Source of the DNA: CBDEFX01 sp965237635
Lineage (GTDB): Bacteria; Chloroflexota; Dehalococcoidia; Lucifugimonadales; CAUZJF01
Length of the DNA: 64,000 nt
Assembly: GCA_965237635.1 (NCBI GenBank)
Contig: CBDEFX010000001.1
Location: forward strand, 124,001-188,000
Direction: 5' to 3'
Each line of letters begins with the position of its first letter. Within the stretch, counting starts at the first letter, position 1. Of the stretch, positions 1 to 8,794 are shown in pieces. Position numbers and translations under genes: made by a program. The notes beneath the pieces are model-generated. The model saw only the letters and a list, made by a program, of their open reading frames with translations. It was not told the DNA's origin and ran no database searches.

Positions 1-572
1 TGAGCGTCGAGGCAGACCTGACAAGCGCGGTCGAAGTCGCCTCTACAATGGCGAGTGTCGTCTCCGAGTTTGGCGGAGTGGACATCCTCGTCAACAATGC
101 GCGTGTCGAGTTCGGTAAGCCCTTCGTCGACGTAACAGAGGCCGAGTGGACGGATTTGATGGACTTCAACGTCAAGTCGATGTTCCTCTGCTGCCAGGCT
201 GCGGGCAGGCAGATGCTGGCCCAGGGCGCGGGGCGTATCGTGAATATCGGGTCCGCTCTGGCGGTCCGAGGACTCTCGAACTCGGCGGTGGCCTGCGCTG
301 CCCAGGGCGCGATACACCAGCTTACTTCGGCGCTTGCGCTGGAGTGGGCGAGGCACAACATTCGCGTGAACGCCATTGGCGCGGGATGGATGACGACGGG
401 ACCTCCCGGTGACTCGCCGAAGCGAGAGCTGCTGACAAGGTACATTCCTTCGAGACGCAAGGGGCACCCCTCTGACCTCTGCGGCCTGCTCGTCTACCTT
501 GCTTCGGACGCATGTGATTTCGTGACCGGGCAGATGCTATTCGTCGACGGCGGCGCTACGTCCCACGCGTAG
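1..572 (+). CDS. Partial short-chain dehydrogenase/reductase with a degenerate active site
   Basis: The gene enters from the left edge; the frame is open from base 3, so the Rossmann glycine motif lies outside the window. Visible SDR features are the DILVNNA segment, the N of the fNVKSMF helix, the IVNIGSA strand with the catalytic-position Ser, and the C-terminal TGQMLFVDGG. The usual YxxxK catalytic pair is absent: the segment aligning with Y-x-A-S-K reads A-C-A-A-Q, so Tyr is replaced by Ala and Lys by Gln. NNAG is also NNAR. Family knowledge says such a protein should not catalyse normal NAD(P)-dependent oxidoreduction. It may be a non-catalytic paralogue or a decaying copy. The stop is 7 bases before the next gene. 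Confidence 0.85.
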   Translation, partial: SVEADLTSAVEVASTMASVVSEFGGVDILVNNARVEFGKPFVDVTEAEWTDLMDFNVKSMFLCCQAAGRQMLAQGAGRIVNIGSALAVRGLSNSAVACAAQGAIHQLTSALALEWARHNIRVNAIGAGWMTTGPPGDSPKRELLTRYIPSRRKGHPSDLCGLLVYLASDACDFVTGQMLFVDGGATSHA

Positions 573-579
573 CGATGCT

Positions 580-1800
580 GTGCGGCCATATGCCACCAAC
601 ATAGGCTTCACCGCAGCGTTTGCGGTCGCCGTCTTCGCCAGGTTCTACAGGCTCGGCGACATCCCATCCACGCTTCACTCGGGCAAGGACGCCTTCCGCC
701 GGGCGGCCGTCGAGATAATGGACCACGGTTGGATCGGTCTCTGGTCAGAGATAGCCGACCGCCAGCCCACGGGAATTGCGTACTGGTTGGCAGGATGGTC
801 ATCCCTGTTCGGCGACGGCGTCGCGACGATGCGACTGCTATCCGCGATCGTGGGCCTGGCGACCATCGGCGTGTTCTATCTGTTTTGCCGCTCGCTATTC
901 GGGCGGCGGCCCGCCGAGATCGGCAGCGTCCTTCTTGCGCTGAGCGCCTGGCATCTCGGCTACAGCAGACTGGCCTTGCCTGTCTTGTCGATGCTGTTGG
1001 CGGAGTTAGCTACGGCCTACTTCCTGTTCGTCGCGTTTCGCGAAACGCGCGACCCTTCCAGGCAAAGAACGCTGATGGTGCTGGGCGGGCTGTCTCTCGG
1101 CATCGGAGTGTACACAGACAACGCCTTCTTCATCTTCGCCGCGGTGGTGGCGCTCTGGTGGATTCGGGAACTCCTCGCCGGCGAGGACACGCTGAAGGGG
1201 CTATCGCAAAAAGGCCTGGCGTTCTTTATCCCCGCGCTGGTCGTGGCGCTACCATATCTTGTATTCGTGGCCCTAGACCCTGGCGTTGTGATCGAAAAAG
1301 CCGGGGACACCTCGGTATTCAGTACAGGCGAGTTTCAGGACCGCAACGGGGTCACCGAAAAGAGCAGGTACGTTTTCGCCAACACAGCCAGGACGAGTCG
1401 GGCCATGTTATGGCGTCGGAGCTCGGAAGCCGGCGGTGGCCGCCTGCTGGACCCGGTCACGGCTTTCTTAGCAGCTGTGGGGTTAGCTGTGGGCTTGTGG
1501 CACTGGAGAGAGCGTAGTCACTCATTTGTACTCACGATGGCGGCCACTACCCTGGTCGCGGCCGGCCTGACCGTGGAAGCCGGTACGTACGGGCGGCTGG
1601 TAGTCGCTCTGCCGGCGATCTTTGCCTACGCTGGGTACGCGTCTTACTGGCTGCTCGGGTGGATGAAAGGCCGGGTGCCGGACGCGGCTGTCTACGGACT
1701 TGGCGCCTCCGCGGTAGCCTTCGTCGGCATATACAACCTTACCTCATATTTTGGAAGCCCTCTTGGGGCCGGCGATCTCCTGTGGCAGTCAGGGCCCTAA
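580..1800 (+). CDS. GT39/PMT-like integral membrane glycosyltransferase
   Basis: A protein of about 406 residues with a GTG start 7 bases after the SDR stop. It has about nine to ten hydrophobic segments, starting with a TM at residues 8-25, then a first extracytoplasmic loop with acidic and basic residues (GKDAFRRAA) where PMT/ArnT-family enzymes carry their catalytic Asp. Later helices alternate with short charged loops (RETRDPSRQR). This pattern fits the dolichyl-phosphate-mannose/ArnT superfamily, which moves sugars from polyprenyl-phosphate donors on the outer face of the membrane. Donor and acceptor cannot be told from sequence. No typical DD/DE pair is present in the first loop, so assignment beyond the superfamily is tentative. 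Confidence 0.7.
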   Translation: MRPYATNIGFTAAFAVAVFARFYRLGDIPSTLHSGKDAFRRAAVEIMDHGWIGLWSEIADRQPTGIAYWLAGWSSLFGDGVATMRLLSAIVGLATIGVFYLFCRSLFGRRPAEIGSVLLALSAWHLGYSRLALPVLSMLLAELATAYFLFVAFRETRDPSRQRTLMVLGGLSLGIGVYTDNAFFIFAAVVALWWIRELLAGEDTLKGLSQKGLAFFIPALVVALPYLVFVALDPGVVIEKAGDTSVFSTGEFQDRNGVTEKSRYVFANTARTSRAMLWRRSSEAGGGRLLDPVTAFLAAVGLAVGLWHWRERSHSFVLTMAATTLVAAGLTVEAGTYGRLVVALPAIFAYAGYASYWLLGWMKGRVPDAAVYGLGASAVAFVGIYNLTSYFGSPLGAGDLLWQSGP

Positions 1801-1896
1801 CGCGGAGGGCCCGATGCGACATCGGGGCCCCTACAGTTTGGGATCCCAGAGTCTCGGTCGATCAGGCCAGCTATTTAGAATGAGAAAGGGGCGCAT

Positions 1897-2175
1897 GTGG
1901 AAGGCGCACATCTAGAGGTTACGGTCCATCCCAAGGCAAAGCGCAACGACCTTTCGGCCACAGACAGCGGTGAGGTCAGGGTCCACGTCACGGCTCCGCC
2001 GGAGCGGGACAAAGCGAACGAGGCCGCAATCTCGTTGTTGGCCGACCGGCTCGGCGTCGCGAAGAGCCGCATACGGCTCCTGCGTGGCCAGCGAGCCAGA
2101 CGGAAGGTGATCCTCGTCGACGGAATGTCTGTCGAAGATGTTGGGAAGAAGCTGGAGTCTAAAGGGCGTCGATGA
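1897..2175 (+). CDS. DUF167/YggU family protein
   Basis: A 92-residue protein. The pattern LEVTVHPKAKRNDL ... VHVTAPPERDKANEAAISLLA ... GVAKSRIRLLRGQRARRKVI is the conserved core of the DUF167 (YggU) family, a small alpha/beta fold of unknown function. The GTG start follows a GAGAAAGGGG Shine-Dalgarno-like stretch. It converges on yggT and overlaps its 3' end by 17 bases. In E. coli yggT and yggU are also neighbours, so the local grouping with proC and yggT is a conserved one, here with yggU on the opposite strand. Confidence 0.9.
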   Translation: MEGAHLEVTVHPKAKRNDLSATDSGEVRVHVTAPPERDKANEAAISLLADRLGVAKSRIRLLRGQRARRKVILVDGMSVEDVGKKLESKGRR

Positions 2176-2407
2176 GCACCCTTTGGATGATAGTAAGCAG
2201 GATCAACGCCACCATGGGCGTCAGATCGAACATGCCCATCGACGGGATCACCCTGCGAATGGGCTGCAAGATGGGCTCAGTAATCTGGATCAGGAAGTTG
2301 CTGAGCGGGTCGCCGCCCCTCGGCGATACCCACGACATGATGACGCGGCCGAAGATCGCGAATATCATGAGGGTGAACAGCAGGTTTATCAGTCCTACTA
2401 TGTTCAA
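2159..2407 (-). CDS. YggT family membrane protein
   Basis: An 82-residue protein with two hydrophobic segments (about residues 3-24 and 63-80). They flank the family signature SWVSPRGGDPLSNFLIQITEPILQPIRR, in which the P-x-L-x-P-I-R-R element is diagnostic of YggT/YCF19 proteins. The family is linked to membrane organisation and osmotic tolerance, but its mechanism is not established. The start lies 2 bases after the proC stop, so it is almost certainly co-transcribed with proC, an arrangement common in bacteria. The 3' end overlaps the convergent yggU-like gene. Confidence 0.9.
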   Translation of the reverse strand: MNIVGLINLLFTLMIFAIFGRVIMSWVSPRGGDPLSNFLIQITEPILQPIRRVIPSMGMFDLTPMVALILLTIIQRVLIDAL

Positions 2408-2409
2408 GA

Positions 2410-3216
2410 CTAACCCTCCCGGCCCAGCGCCTGGTATTTCTCGTAGGCGGCGGAGACGGCCTCCAGTATCGTCGCCCGGAATCCGCCATCCTCGAAAGCC
2501 ATGAGCGCCTCCACCGTGCCGCCCCCTGGCGAGGAGACCATGTCTTTGAGGTCGGCAGGGTGCCTGCCTGATTCGAGCACTAGCCTGGTGCTTCCGAGCA
2601 CTGTCTGAAGGACGAGCTTCCTTGCCATATCACGTTGCATGCCCAGGTAGACGCCCGCGTCTATCATCGCCTCGATGAAGAGGAAGACGTACGCCGGCCC
2701 GCTGGCGCTCAGGGCCGTGGCCATATCGATCAGCTTCTCGTCCGGGACGTACAGCTCCTCTCCTAGAGTGCCCAAGATCTGCCGGCTGGCCTCGATCTTG
2801 TCCTCGGGCACGTCGTCCGATGCCGTCCAGACAGTCATACCGGCCCGAATCTGCGTCGGCGTGTTCGGCATCACCCGGACGACGGCCGAATGTCCGAGAC
2901 CCTTCACCAGAGTTTCCATACGGGCGCCCGCGACGATCGACAGGACCGCCTGCTGGCTGTCGAGACGCGGCCCGATATCCGCCATTGCCGCATCCAGGTT
3001 CTGGGGCTTGACCGCCAGCACGACGACGTCGGCGCCGTCCAGCACGTCCGCGTTTCCTGCCTGAGCCACCACTCCGTACCGCTCCGATAGCACGGCACGG
3101 CGTTCGGCGACCGGCTCACCGATTCGGACGTCCTTGGGCGAGGCAATGTGGGCATCGACGATGCCCCCGACGAGAGCCTCGGCCATTACGCCGCCCCCTA
3201 TGAACGATATCTGCAT
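2410..3216 (-). CDS. proC: Pyrroline-5-carboxylate reductase
   Basis: NAD(P)H-dependent reduction of pyrroline-5-carboxylate to proline in the cytosol. The protein opens with MQISFIGGGVMAEALVGG, the Rossmann glycine motif. VKPQ and the P-N-T-P segment (VRVMPNTPTQIRAGMTV) follow, and the C-terminal domain carries ALSASGPAYVFLFIEAMIDAG and SPGGGTVEAL, all ProC signatures. I chose the ATG at 3216 over one 10 codons upstream because GAGGAAC precedes it at good spacing and the glycine motif then begins at residue 7, as is usual. It sits 91 bases downstream of pdxA and 2 bases upstream of yggT, so a pdxA-proC-yggT operon is likely. Confidence 0.95.
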   Translation of the reverse strand: MQISFIGGGVMAEALVGGIVDAHIASPKDVRIGEPVAERRAVLSERYGVVAQAGNADVLDGADVVVLAVKPQNLDAAMADIGPRLDSQQAVLSIVAGARMETLVKGLGHSAVVRVMPNTPTQIRAGMTVWTASDDVPEDKIEASRQILGTLGEELYVPDEKLIDMATALSASGPAYVFLFIEAMIDAGVYLGMQRDMARKLVLQTVLGSTRLVLESGRHPADLKDMVSSPGGGTVEALMAFEDGGFRATILEAVSAAYEKYQALGREG

Positions 3217-3307
3217 TGTTCCTCGTTCCCACCGACTCGCCAGCACATGGAGTTGCGAAAGAACGCTTGCCCCAAACCCTGTACCCCGTACCCCAAACCC
3301 CTCGACC

Positions 3308-4318
3308 CTATCTCAGCTTTCCGTCGCCGGCGAGGTCAACGGCGACCCTGATCGCCTCCAGCATACTTTCGTGGTCTGCGACGCCCTTTCCCGCGATGTC
3401 GAATGCCGTGCCATGGTCGACCGACGTTCGGATGAAGGGGAGGCCCAGGTTTACACTGATGCTCTTGGCCCAGTTGTGCACCTTGATGGGTATGTGCCCC
3501 TGGTCGTGGTACATCGCCAGCACGACGTCATAGGCGCCGTCGATGGCCTGTGTGAAGACAGTGTCGGACGGGACAGGGCCGGTCGCGTCGACCCCCTGGG
3601 AGCGCGCCTCCTCTACTGCCGGTGCGATCTCCTCCTGCTCCTCGTTCCCCAGCAGGCCCCCATCGCTGCCGTGAGGGTTGAGGGCCGCGACACCGATGCG
3701 TGGCGCCGAAAACCCCCACTCCTGGAAGCTCCTGTGCGTCAGAAGGATTTTGGCGAGCACATTGGCCTTGGTCACGTAGTCGCAGGCTGCCCGGAGAGCC
3801 CGGTGGGTGGTCAGATGCACGACCCTTAGACCCTCCGCCATCAGCATCGTCGCAACCTCCTTGGCGCCGCTCTGCCGCTGGAATACCTCCATGTGCCCGA
3901 TGTCCTCGTATCCAGCGAGGCGGCCAGCCTCCTTGTTAATCGGCGCGGTCACGATCGCCTTGACCTCGCCCGAGGTCGCCAGCTCGCCCGCCTTGAGCAC
4001 CCACTCCATGGACGCCGTGCCGGCGGCGGCCGACACCCTACCCTGGGCGACACTTCCGTAATCGAGGTTCTCAAGGTCTAGGACGTCAACCGTTCCATGC
4101 TCTGCGTTCACGTCCCCCAACTCGTGTACGACCCGCGCGGATGCGGGCGCGCCAACGAGCCTGTGGGCATCCTCCATCGCGGCAGCGCTGCCGATCACGA
4201 ACGGCCGGCACCGTTCGTATACCCGTCGGTCCGTCAGCGCCTTGGCAGTCACCTCCGGGCCGACGCCGGCCGGGTCGCCCATCGTTATCGCCACCAGGGG
4301 CTTTCCGTTCACGTTCAT
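3308..4318 (-). CDS. pdxA: 4-hydroxythreonine-4-phosphate dehydrogenase family protein
   Basis: A 336-residue protein, the usual PdxA length. It carries the PdxA signatures ITMGDPAGVGPEV at the N-terminus, IVTAPINKEA, the metal-ligand region HTTHRALR, and near the C-terminus MYHDQGHIPIK with the conserved His/Asp pair, followed by NLGLPFIRTSVDHGTAFDIAGKG. PdxA oxidises 4-phosphohydroxy-L-threonine in pyridoxal phosphate biosynthesis. PdxA2 paralogues instead act on D-threonate/D-erythronate 4-phosphate, and sequence alone does not separate the two here. No clear Shine-Dalgarno is visible. A TATACT hexamer lies 7 bases before the ATG, which would fit a leaderless transcript (inference). Confidence 0.92.
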   Translation of the reverse strand: MNVNGKPLVAITMGDPAGVGPEVTAKALTDRRVYERCRPFVIGSAAAMEDAHRLVGAPASARVVHELGDVNAEHGTVDVLDLENLDYGSVAQGRVSAAAGTASMEWVLKAGELATSGEVKAIVTAPINKEAGRLAGYEDIGHMEVFQRQSGAKEVATMLMAEGLRVVHLTTHRALRAACDYVTKANVLAKILLTHRSFQEWGFSAPRIGVAALNPHGSDGGLLGNEEQEEIAPAVEEARSQGVDATGPVPSDTVFTQAIDGAYDVVLAMYHDQGHIPIKVHNWAKSISVNLGLPFIRTSVDHGTAFDIAGKGVADHESMLEAIRVAVDLAGDGKLR

Positions 4319-4428
4319 ACTAAAAGTATACGCCCCGATTGGACAAAAGACGAGGGTGAGGTGCGAAAGGCCGGAGGGGGTCCCGTTCGACGTCGCACCG
4401 CGGGCTCACGACGGATGGCCCCGGCGGG

Positions 4429-4550
4429 CTAAGGCGCCTTTGCGGCCGATGACCAGGTACCGGTACGTGTGTCGTAAATCTCCACCGACGCAAGACCGAG
4501 AATGGAGCCCTCCCCTAAGCCACCTGTTACCAATACCCGGCCGTCCTTAA
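4429..4550 (-). pseudogene. C-terminal remnant of the kelch lipoprotein gene, cut off by IS1380 copy 1
   Basis: On the minus strand, reading away from the IS, the sequence encodes LKDGRVLVTGG followed by SVEIYDTRTGTWSSAA and a TAG stop at 4429-4431. This is one more kelch blade of the same type as in the gene on the far side of the IS. Removing the IS (4551-6269) and one copy of the CTTAA duplication joins the two parts in frame to give 375 codons including stop. Alone this fragment has no start or promoter. Confidence 0.85.
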
Positions 4551-4617
4551 CCCGAATCCACCGAAGGAGGGCGTCGGGTTAGCGTCCTGAGGCGGCAAGA
4601 AGGTGCTCCTGTGCTTC

Positions 4618-4626
4618 TGGGATAAT
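4618..4626 (+). promoter_or_regulatory. Extended -10 promoter of the IS1380 transposase
   Basis: TGGGATAAT forms an extended -10 element (TGn followed by GATAAT) about 45 bases before the transposase ATG. The same bases are present at the same offset in all five copies. A Shine-Dalgarno sequence (AAAAGGAG) follows 10 bases before the ATG. The assignment is by motif only; no clear -35 is needed for this promoter class. Confidence 0.5.
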
Positions 4627-4671
4627 GGTTTTGTAGCAAAAAAACGGCCCCGGAAAAGGAGCACCCAGTAG

Positions 4672-5883
4672 ATGCTGCCACGCAACCACCCCGACCGGAT
4701 CCAAATCACCTTTGACGACCGCCGCTTGGTGGCCAATGCCGGGCTGCTCCTTCCGGCCACCCTGGCGCGGTACCTCGGCCTGCCCGAACTCGTCCGGCAG
4801 CGCCTCGACCTGGGCGATGCCCCGGGGCGGGCGAACACGAGCGACAAGATGATGACGCTGGTGGCGTCTGCGCTGGCTGGGGGCGACTGCATTGACGACG
4901 CCGATGTGTTGCGCACCGAGGGGACGGCCTGCACCCTGGGCGGCACGGTCAAGGCGCCATCCACCCTGGGCACCTTCCTGCGCAGCTTCCGGTGGGGCCA
5001 CGTCCGTCAACTCGACCGGGTGAGCCGCGAGTTGCTGGCCCGGGCTTGGCAGGCCGGGGCGGGACCCGGCGACGGGCCCCTGACCATTGACCTGGACTCC
5101 ACCATCTGCGAGACCTACGGACTGGCCAAGGAGGGCGCCCGCCACCACGGCTATACCGGCAAGCGGGGCTACCACCCGCTGCCGGCCATCGCCGCCGGCA
5201 CCGGAGACGTGCTGATGTCCCGGCTGCGCGAGGGCCGGGCCAACACCGCCCGCGGCGCCGCCCACTTCCTGCGGGAGACGGTGGGACGGGTGCGCTACGC
5301 CGGGGCCGACGGACGACTCACGCTACGGGCCGACAGCGGGTTCTACACTCATGGCGTGGTATCCGTCTGCCGCAAGATGGATGTCCGCTTCTCCATCACC
5401 ATCCGCCAGCACAAAAGCCTGCACAATCTCATCGAGGCGATACCCGAAGATGCCTGGACGCCGATTCCTTACTGGATGGACGGTGCCGCCGATGTGGCCG
5501 AGACCACCTGCACCCCCTTCCAGGCCGAGGCGGACGCCGCGCCGGTACGGCTCATCGTCCGGCGGGTGAAGCCGACGCCCGGTTCCCAACTGGCCCTCTT
5601 CGCCAAATACAGCTATCATGGCTTCATCACCGACCGGGACGGGGAGTTGCTCGAACTGGAGGCTGACCATCGCCGCCACGCCGAGATCGAGAATGCCATA
5701 CGCGACCTCAAGTACGGCGTCGGGCTGAACCATCTCCCCTCGGGCCGCTTCGCCGCCAACGGCGCCTGGCTGGCCGTCCAGACGATGGCCCACAACCTGG
5801 CCCGCTGGACGGCGCGGATCGGTCTGGGAGAGCGGATAGCCACCACCAAGACCCTCCGGCGGCGGTTCTTCTCCCTGGCCTGA
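4672..5883 (+). CDS. IS1380-family transposase, truncated by a nonsense codon
   Basis: This copy encodes 403 residues instead of the 441 found in the other four. A G-to-T change turns GGA after FFSLA into TGA at 5881-5883, removing the last 38 residues. The DDE-type core is intact: Asp at about 142 (DSTICETYG), Asp at about 221 (ADSGFYT) and the Glu of RRHAEIEN at about 338-340, with the family-typical G-YHPL segment. The lost tail is basic (RLTRSARRL). Whether the shortened protein still works is unknown; the four full-length copies could supply activity in trans. Confidence 0.9.
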   Translation: MLPRNHPDRIQITFDDRRLVANAGLLLPATLARYLGLPELVRQRLDLGDAPGRANTSDKMMTLVASALAGGDCIDDADVLRTEGTACTLGGTVKAPSTLGTFLRSFRWGHVRQLDRVSRELLARAWQAGAGPGDGPLTIDLDSTICETYGLAKEGARHHGYTGKRGYHPLPAIAAGTGDVLMSRLREGRANTARGAAHFLRETVGRVRYAGADGRLTLRADSGFYTHGVVSVCRKMDVRFSITIRQHKSLHNLIEAIPEDAWTPIPYWMDGAADVAETTCTPFQAEADAAPVRLIVRRVKPTPGSQLALFAKYSYHGFITDRDGELLELEADHRRHAEIENAIRDLKYGVGLNHLPSGRFAANGAWLAVQTMAHNLARWTARIGLGERIATTKTLRRRFFSLA

Positions 5884-6269
5884 CGGCTCACCCGCTCGGC
5901 ACGCCGGTTGACCCTGCATCTTCCGGATCGCTGGCCTTGGGCTGAGAAGTTCAGCCGTGCCTTGGCCCGGCTGCGAGCCATTCCACTCCCGGCCTGACGG
6001 CACCGTCGGCGACCGACCCACCCACCGGACAACCGAAGATCCCCGCAGACTCGTGCCAGCCCGGTCCGAGAGAGTTCCCTGCTGCGTATTCTCTCGCCAT
6101 CCCGCGCATCGCAGCTCCCGCAGACGGCCATAGGGGCCCCTGTGCGGCGATGAAGACCGTCCGCCGACCTCCCTACCCCAAATGGAACCCAGACTATTTC
6201 CCCTGTAGCTCCCTCACCCCCCTTCCGCTTTCCTCACGCCGTCCATCGGTGTCCTTCGGTGGATTCGGG

Positions 6270-7277
6270 CTTAAGCAGCGTCGCGGTGTGTCCTGAACGT
6301 GCGTCTCTCAGGCTACCAGCAGACCCCCAGATGCCGGTGGCAGGATCGTACATTTCCGCTGTCGGGATACGACGATTCTGCTGGTCGTATGCGAAGCCAC
6401 CCGCCACCAGCACCCGACCGTCGCCCAGGAGTGTTGCCGTGTGCTCCTCACGTAGCTCTGTCATGCCCCCGGTGGAGGCCCACTCCCCCACGGACACGTC
6501 GTAAACCTCCGCGGTGTCGGGGCCCGAGCCAACCCCGCCCGCGACCAGAACGTCGCCGTTTTCTAACAGCACCGCGGTGTGCGAGGCGCGAGACTGTCCC
6601 ATTCCGGCAGTCGAGGACCAGGAATCTCTGGTTGGATCGTAGACCTCTGCAGATTCAAGTGGCGTAAACAAGACGCCACCGGCGATGAGCACCCTGCCAT
6701 CCTTGAGGAGTGTTGCCGTGTGCCCCGCCCGCTGGACTGTCATGCTGGCGGCCGAAGACCAGGTGCCAGCAGATGGATCGTACACCTCTGCAGAGTCGAC
6801 AGCTCCGGTCGCGCCTCTCCCGCCCGCAACCAAAACACGGCCATCTCCAAGTAGAGTCGCTGAGGGTCCGATATGACGTGCCTGTGTCATACTGCCGGCT
6901 AGTGACCACGTCCCGGTGGAGGGTCGATACACCTCCGTAGAATCCCCTGCCCCGCCTACAGCCAGAACTTTGCCGTTCTCCATCCGAGTAGCGGTGTGCC
7001 CTGCTCGCGCTCCAGTCATTCTACTTGCCGAAGACCAGGTCCCTAAGAGCGGATCAAACACCTCGGTAGAGGCTGAGGGCCCGAAGCCACCTACAACAAG
7101 CACGGTCCCGTCGTCGAGCAGTGTAGCGGTGTGGTGCGAACGTGGCTCAGCCATGCCGCGAGGGACGGGCAACGGAGTCGAAGTGGGCACAGCGGTCGGT
7201 GTAAGCTCAAGCTTACCGCACCCGCCCCATATGAGCGCGATGCCTGCGATGGAGCAAACGTAAAGTAGCCTGCGCAT
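6270..7277 (-). pseudogene. Kelch-repeat lipoprotein, N-terminal part, interrupted by IS1380 copy 1
   Basis: The start MRRLLYVCSIAGIALIWGGC has a short basic n-region, a hydrophobic core and a Cys after WGG, a lipoprotein-type signal peptide, followed by a Pro/Thr/Ser linker. About six kelch-type blades follow, each of the form HTATLL-DGRVLVAGG-AEVYDP-GTWSS, so the product is a secreted or surface-anchored beta-propeller, probably binding a ligand or partner. The gene is cut by the IS after TATLL. The last blade is found at 4429-4550. Rejoined, the protein would be 374 residues. The product now ends a few residues into IS sequence. Confidence 0.88.
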
Positions 7278-7320
7278 GCGGGTACCTTAACAGCCTCGTC
7301 GAAACCTCGGCGGCTGCCGG

Positions 7321-8490
7321 TCAGTCATACACCACCCCACCGGTCCGGTTCTTCATGATGTAGTCCCAGTCGTATTCGACTCCCAGCCCAGGGCCGTCCA
7401 GGACCTCGACACAGCCGTTCTCGTCGATGTTCCTGAAGGCGTCGCTATAACCGTCCTTGTACGCCGGGGGACCCCCAACGTCGATCTTCGGATGCACCAA
7501 GCCCAGCTCGTAGTAGTTGGTGTTCCGGATAGCAGCCATCAGGTGGCGGCGGGCCGGTCCGGGCGCGTGAAGCTCGACGTCGAGACCGAATCCCTCGGCG
7601 GCGTGCGCTATCTTCATGGTGCCGGTAATGCCGCCGTCCATGTCCGGGTCGGCCCGCACAAAGTCGCTCCCTTCGGCCACAATGAAGTCCACGTGGGGCT
7701 CGAGTCCTCGCACGGTCTCCATCTGCAGCAGGGGTGTCTTGATGAGCTGGCGCAGCTTCCGGTGGGCGTACGCAGACAGGCCCATGTCTTTGTAGGGGTC
7801 CTCCAGCCAGAAGAACTTCTGCTCGTCACACGCCCAGCCCATCTTGAGCGCCTCACCCCAAGTCCTGATCGCGTGGAAGGGGTCGATCATCAGGTCCATC
7901 TTGCCGCCGACCTGCTTGCCCACGGCGTGCACGACGGCGGTCTGTCGCTCGATAGGCTCTCTCTCCCAGCCGTGAATCTTGTAGCCTGGGTAGCCCATTT
8001 CAAGGCACTGCTGGGCGAAGTCGGCGTACGCCTCCGGGCTGTCGAGACCCCCCTTCTCGTAGTCGCCGATATGAGTGCTGGCATAGGCGGGCAGCTTTGT
8101 TCGAGACCCACCGAGCAGCTCGTAGATCGGCGCATCATAGTACTTACCGGCCAGGTCCCAGAGCGCGATGTCGACGATGCTCAGGCCCATACCCGCGTAC
8201 AACTTCAGCGCCTGCTTGGCGTTCGTATGGATCTCCTCCCGGTTCAGGGCGTTTCTGCCGATGATGGAGGGGACGAACATCGGAAGGCCCGCATACTCGG
8301 TCGACGTCCCGCCTACGTACTCTCCGGTGACCCCTTCGTCGGTGTAGACCTTGAGGGCGCTGCCCTGCGCGGGAAGAGTGCCTCCCGCCTTATACATCGA
8401 GATACCGATGGTCGGCTCACGTTGGACGTCTTTGACCTCGTAGCTGAATTGGAACACCTCTACCTTCGTGATATGAGGTTTGCCTTTCAT
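7321..8490 (-). CDS. Mandelate racemase/muconate lactonizing enzyme (enolase) superfamily protein
   Basis: About 389 residues from the ATG at 8490, which is preceded by GGGAGG 7 bases upstream; a longer reading adds 11 residues without a better ribosome site. It has the enolase-superfamily capping domain followed by a (beta/alpha)7 barrel. Visible elements are GYKIHGWE at the second strand (Lys region), metal-ligand Asp in MIDPFHAI, Glu in FFWLEDPY, a third-ligand region around ADPDMDGGITG, and the C-terminal VELHAPG. Members abstract an alpha-proton from a carboxylate, most often dehydrating sugar acids. Substrate cannot be read from sequence. Aldolases, lactonase and SDR genes elsewhere in the window make a sugar-acid dehydratase plausible (inference). 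Confidence 0.88.
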   Translation of the reverse strand: MKGKPHITKVEVFQFSYEVKDVQREPTIGISMYKAGGTLPAQGSALKVYTDEGVTGEYVGGTSTEYAGLPMFVPSIIGRNALNREEIHTNAKQALKLYAGMGLSIVDIALWDLAGKYYDAPIYELLGGSRTKLPAYASTHIGDYEKGGLDSPEAYADFAQQCLEMGYPGYKIHGWEREPIERQTAVVHAVGKQVGGKMDLMIDPFHAIRTWGEALKMGWACDEQKFFWLEDPYKDMGLSAYAHRKLRQLIKTPLLQMETVRGLEPHVDFIVAEGSDFVRADPDMDGGITGTMKIAHAAEGFGLDVELHAPGPARRHLMAAIRNTNYYELGLVHPKIDVGGPPAYKDGYSDAFRNIDENGCVEVLDGPGLGVEYDWDYIMKNRTGGVVYD

Positions 8491-8794
8491 TTTTTTCCTC
8501 CCGCGCGGAAGCGCGCTCGTCATTCTTATCCGCCCATCAAGAAATCAGAGGCCTCCCAGATTTGTACCAAATGTCATTGCGTGAAAACATGCGCCGATCG
8601 ACGGAGCCTTAGAGACGCCCCGGCGGGGCGTCTCTACCCACGGGACCACCTCACTTCCTCCAGGGTTCCCCTGCCCCTTTCCCATTGTAATGGCAGGCCG
8701 TCCCCGTATGTGTGGGGCCTTCCACACATCGGTAGGGGCGGGTTTGAAACCCGCCCCTACGAAGACGATACAAGAATTCCTTGCGGGGTAGCGC
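8491..8794. other. Intergenic region with two palindromes
   Basis: About 300 bases between the enolase-superfamily gene and nrdJ, with no gene supported. It holds a palindrome of the AGAGACGCCCC family at 8611-8635 and a 29-base palindrome at 8732-8760 (GTAGGGGCGGGTTT and its complement around one base). Neither is followed by a T-run on the coding strand, so they look like dispersed repeats rather than classical terminators. Confidence 0.7.

Larger units (their letters stand above)
4551..6269 (+). mobile_element. IS1380-family insertion sequence, copy 1
   Basis: A 1719-bp element bounded by an 18-bp perfect inverted repeat (CCCGAATCCACCGAAGGA at the left, its complement at the right). It is flanked by the 5-bp direct repeat CTTAA (4546-4550 and 6270-6274). 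It is inserted in the last part of a kelch-repeat lipoprotein gene, opposite to that gene's strand. The same 1719-bp element occurs at 23798, 32930, 36177 and 50628 with only scattered base differences. Confidence 0.95.

Noticed and set aside
4579..6131. Long reverse-strand open frames (about 228, 232 and 171 codons) inside every IS1380 copy
   Set aside because: They are conserved only because the IS copies are nearly identical. They lack ribosome sites and family features and shadow the transposase codons in a GC-rich gene.
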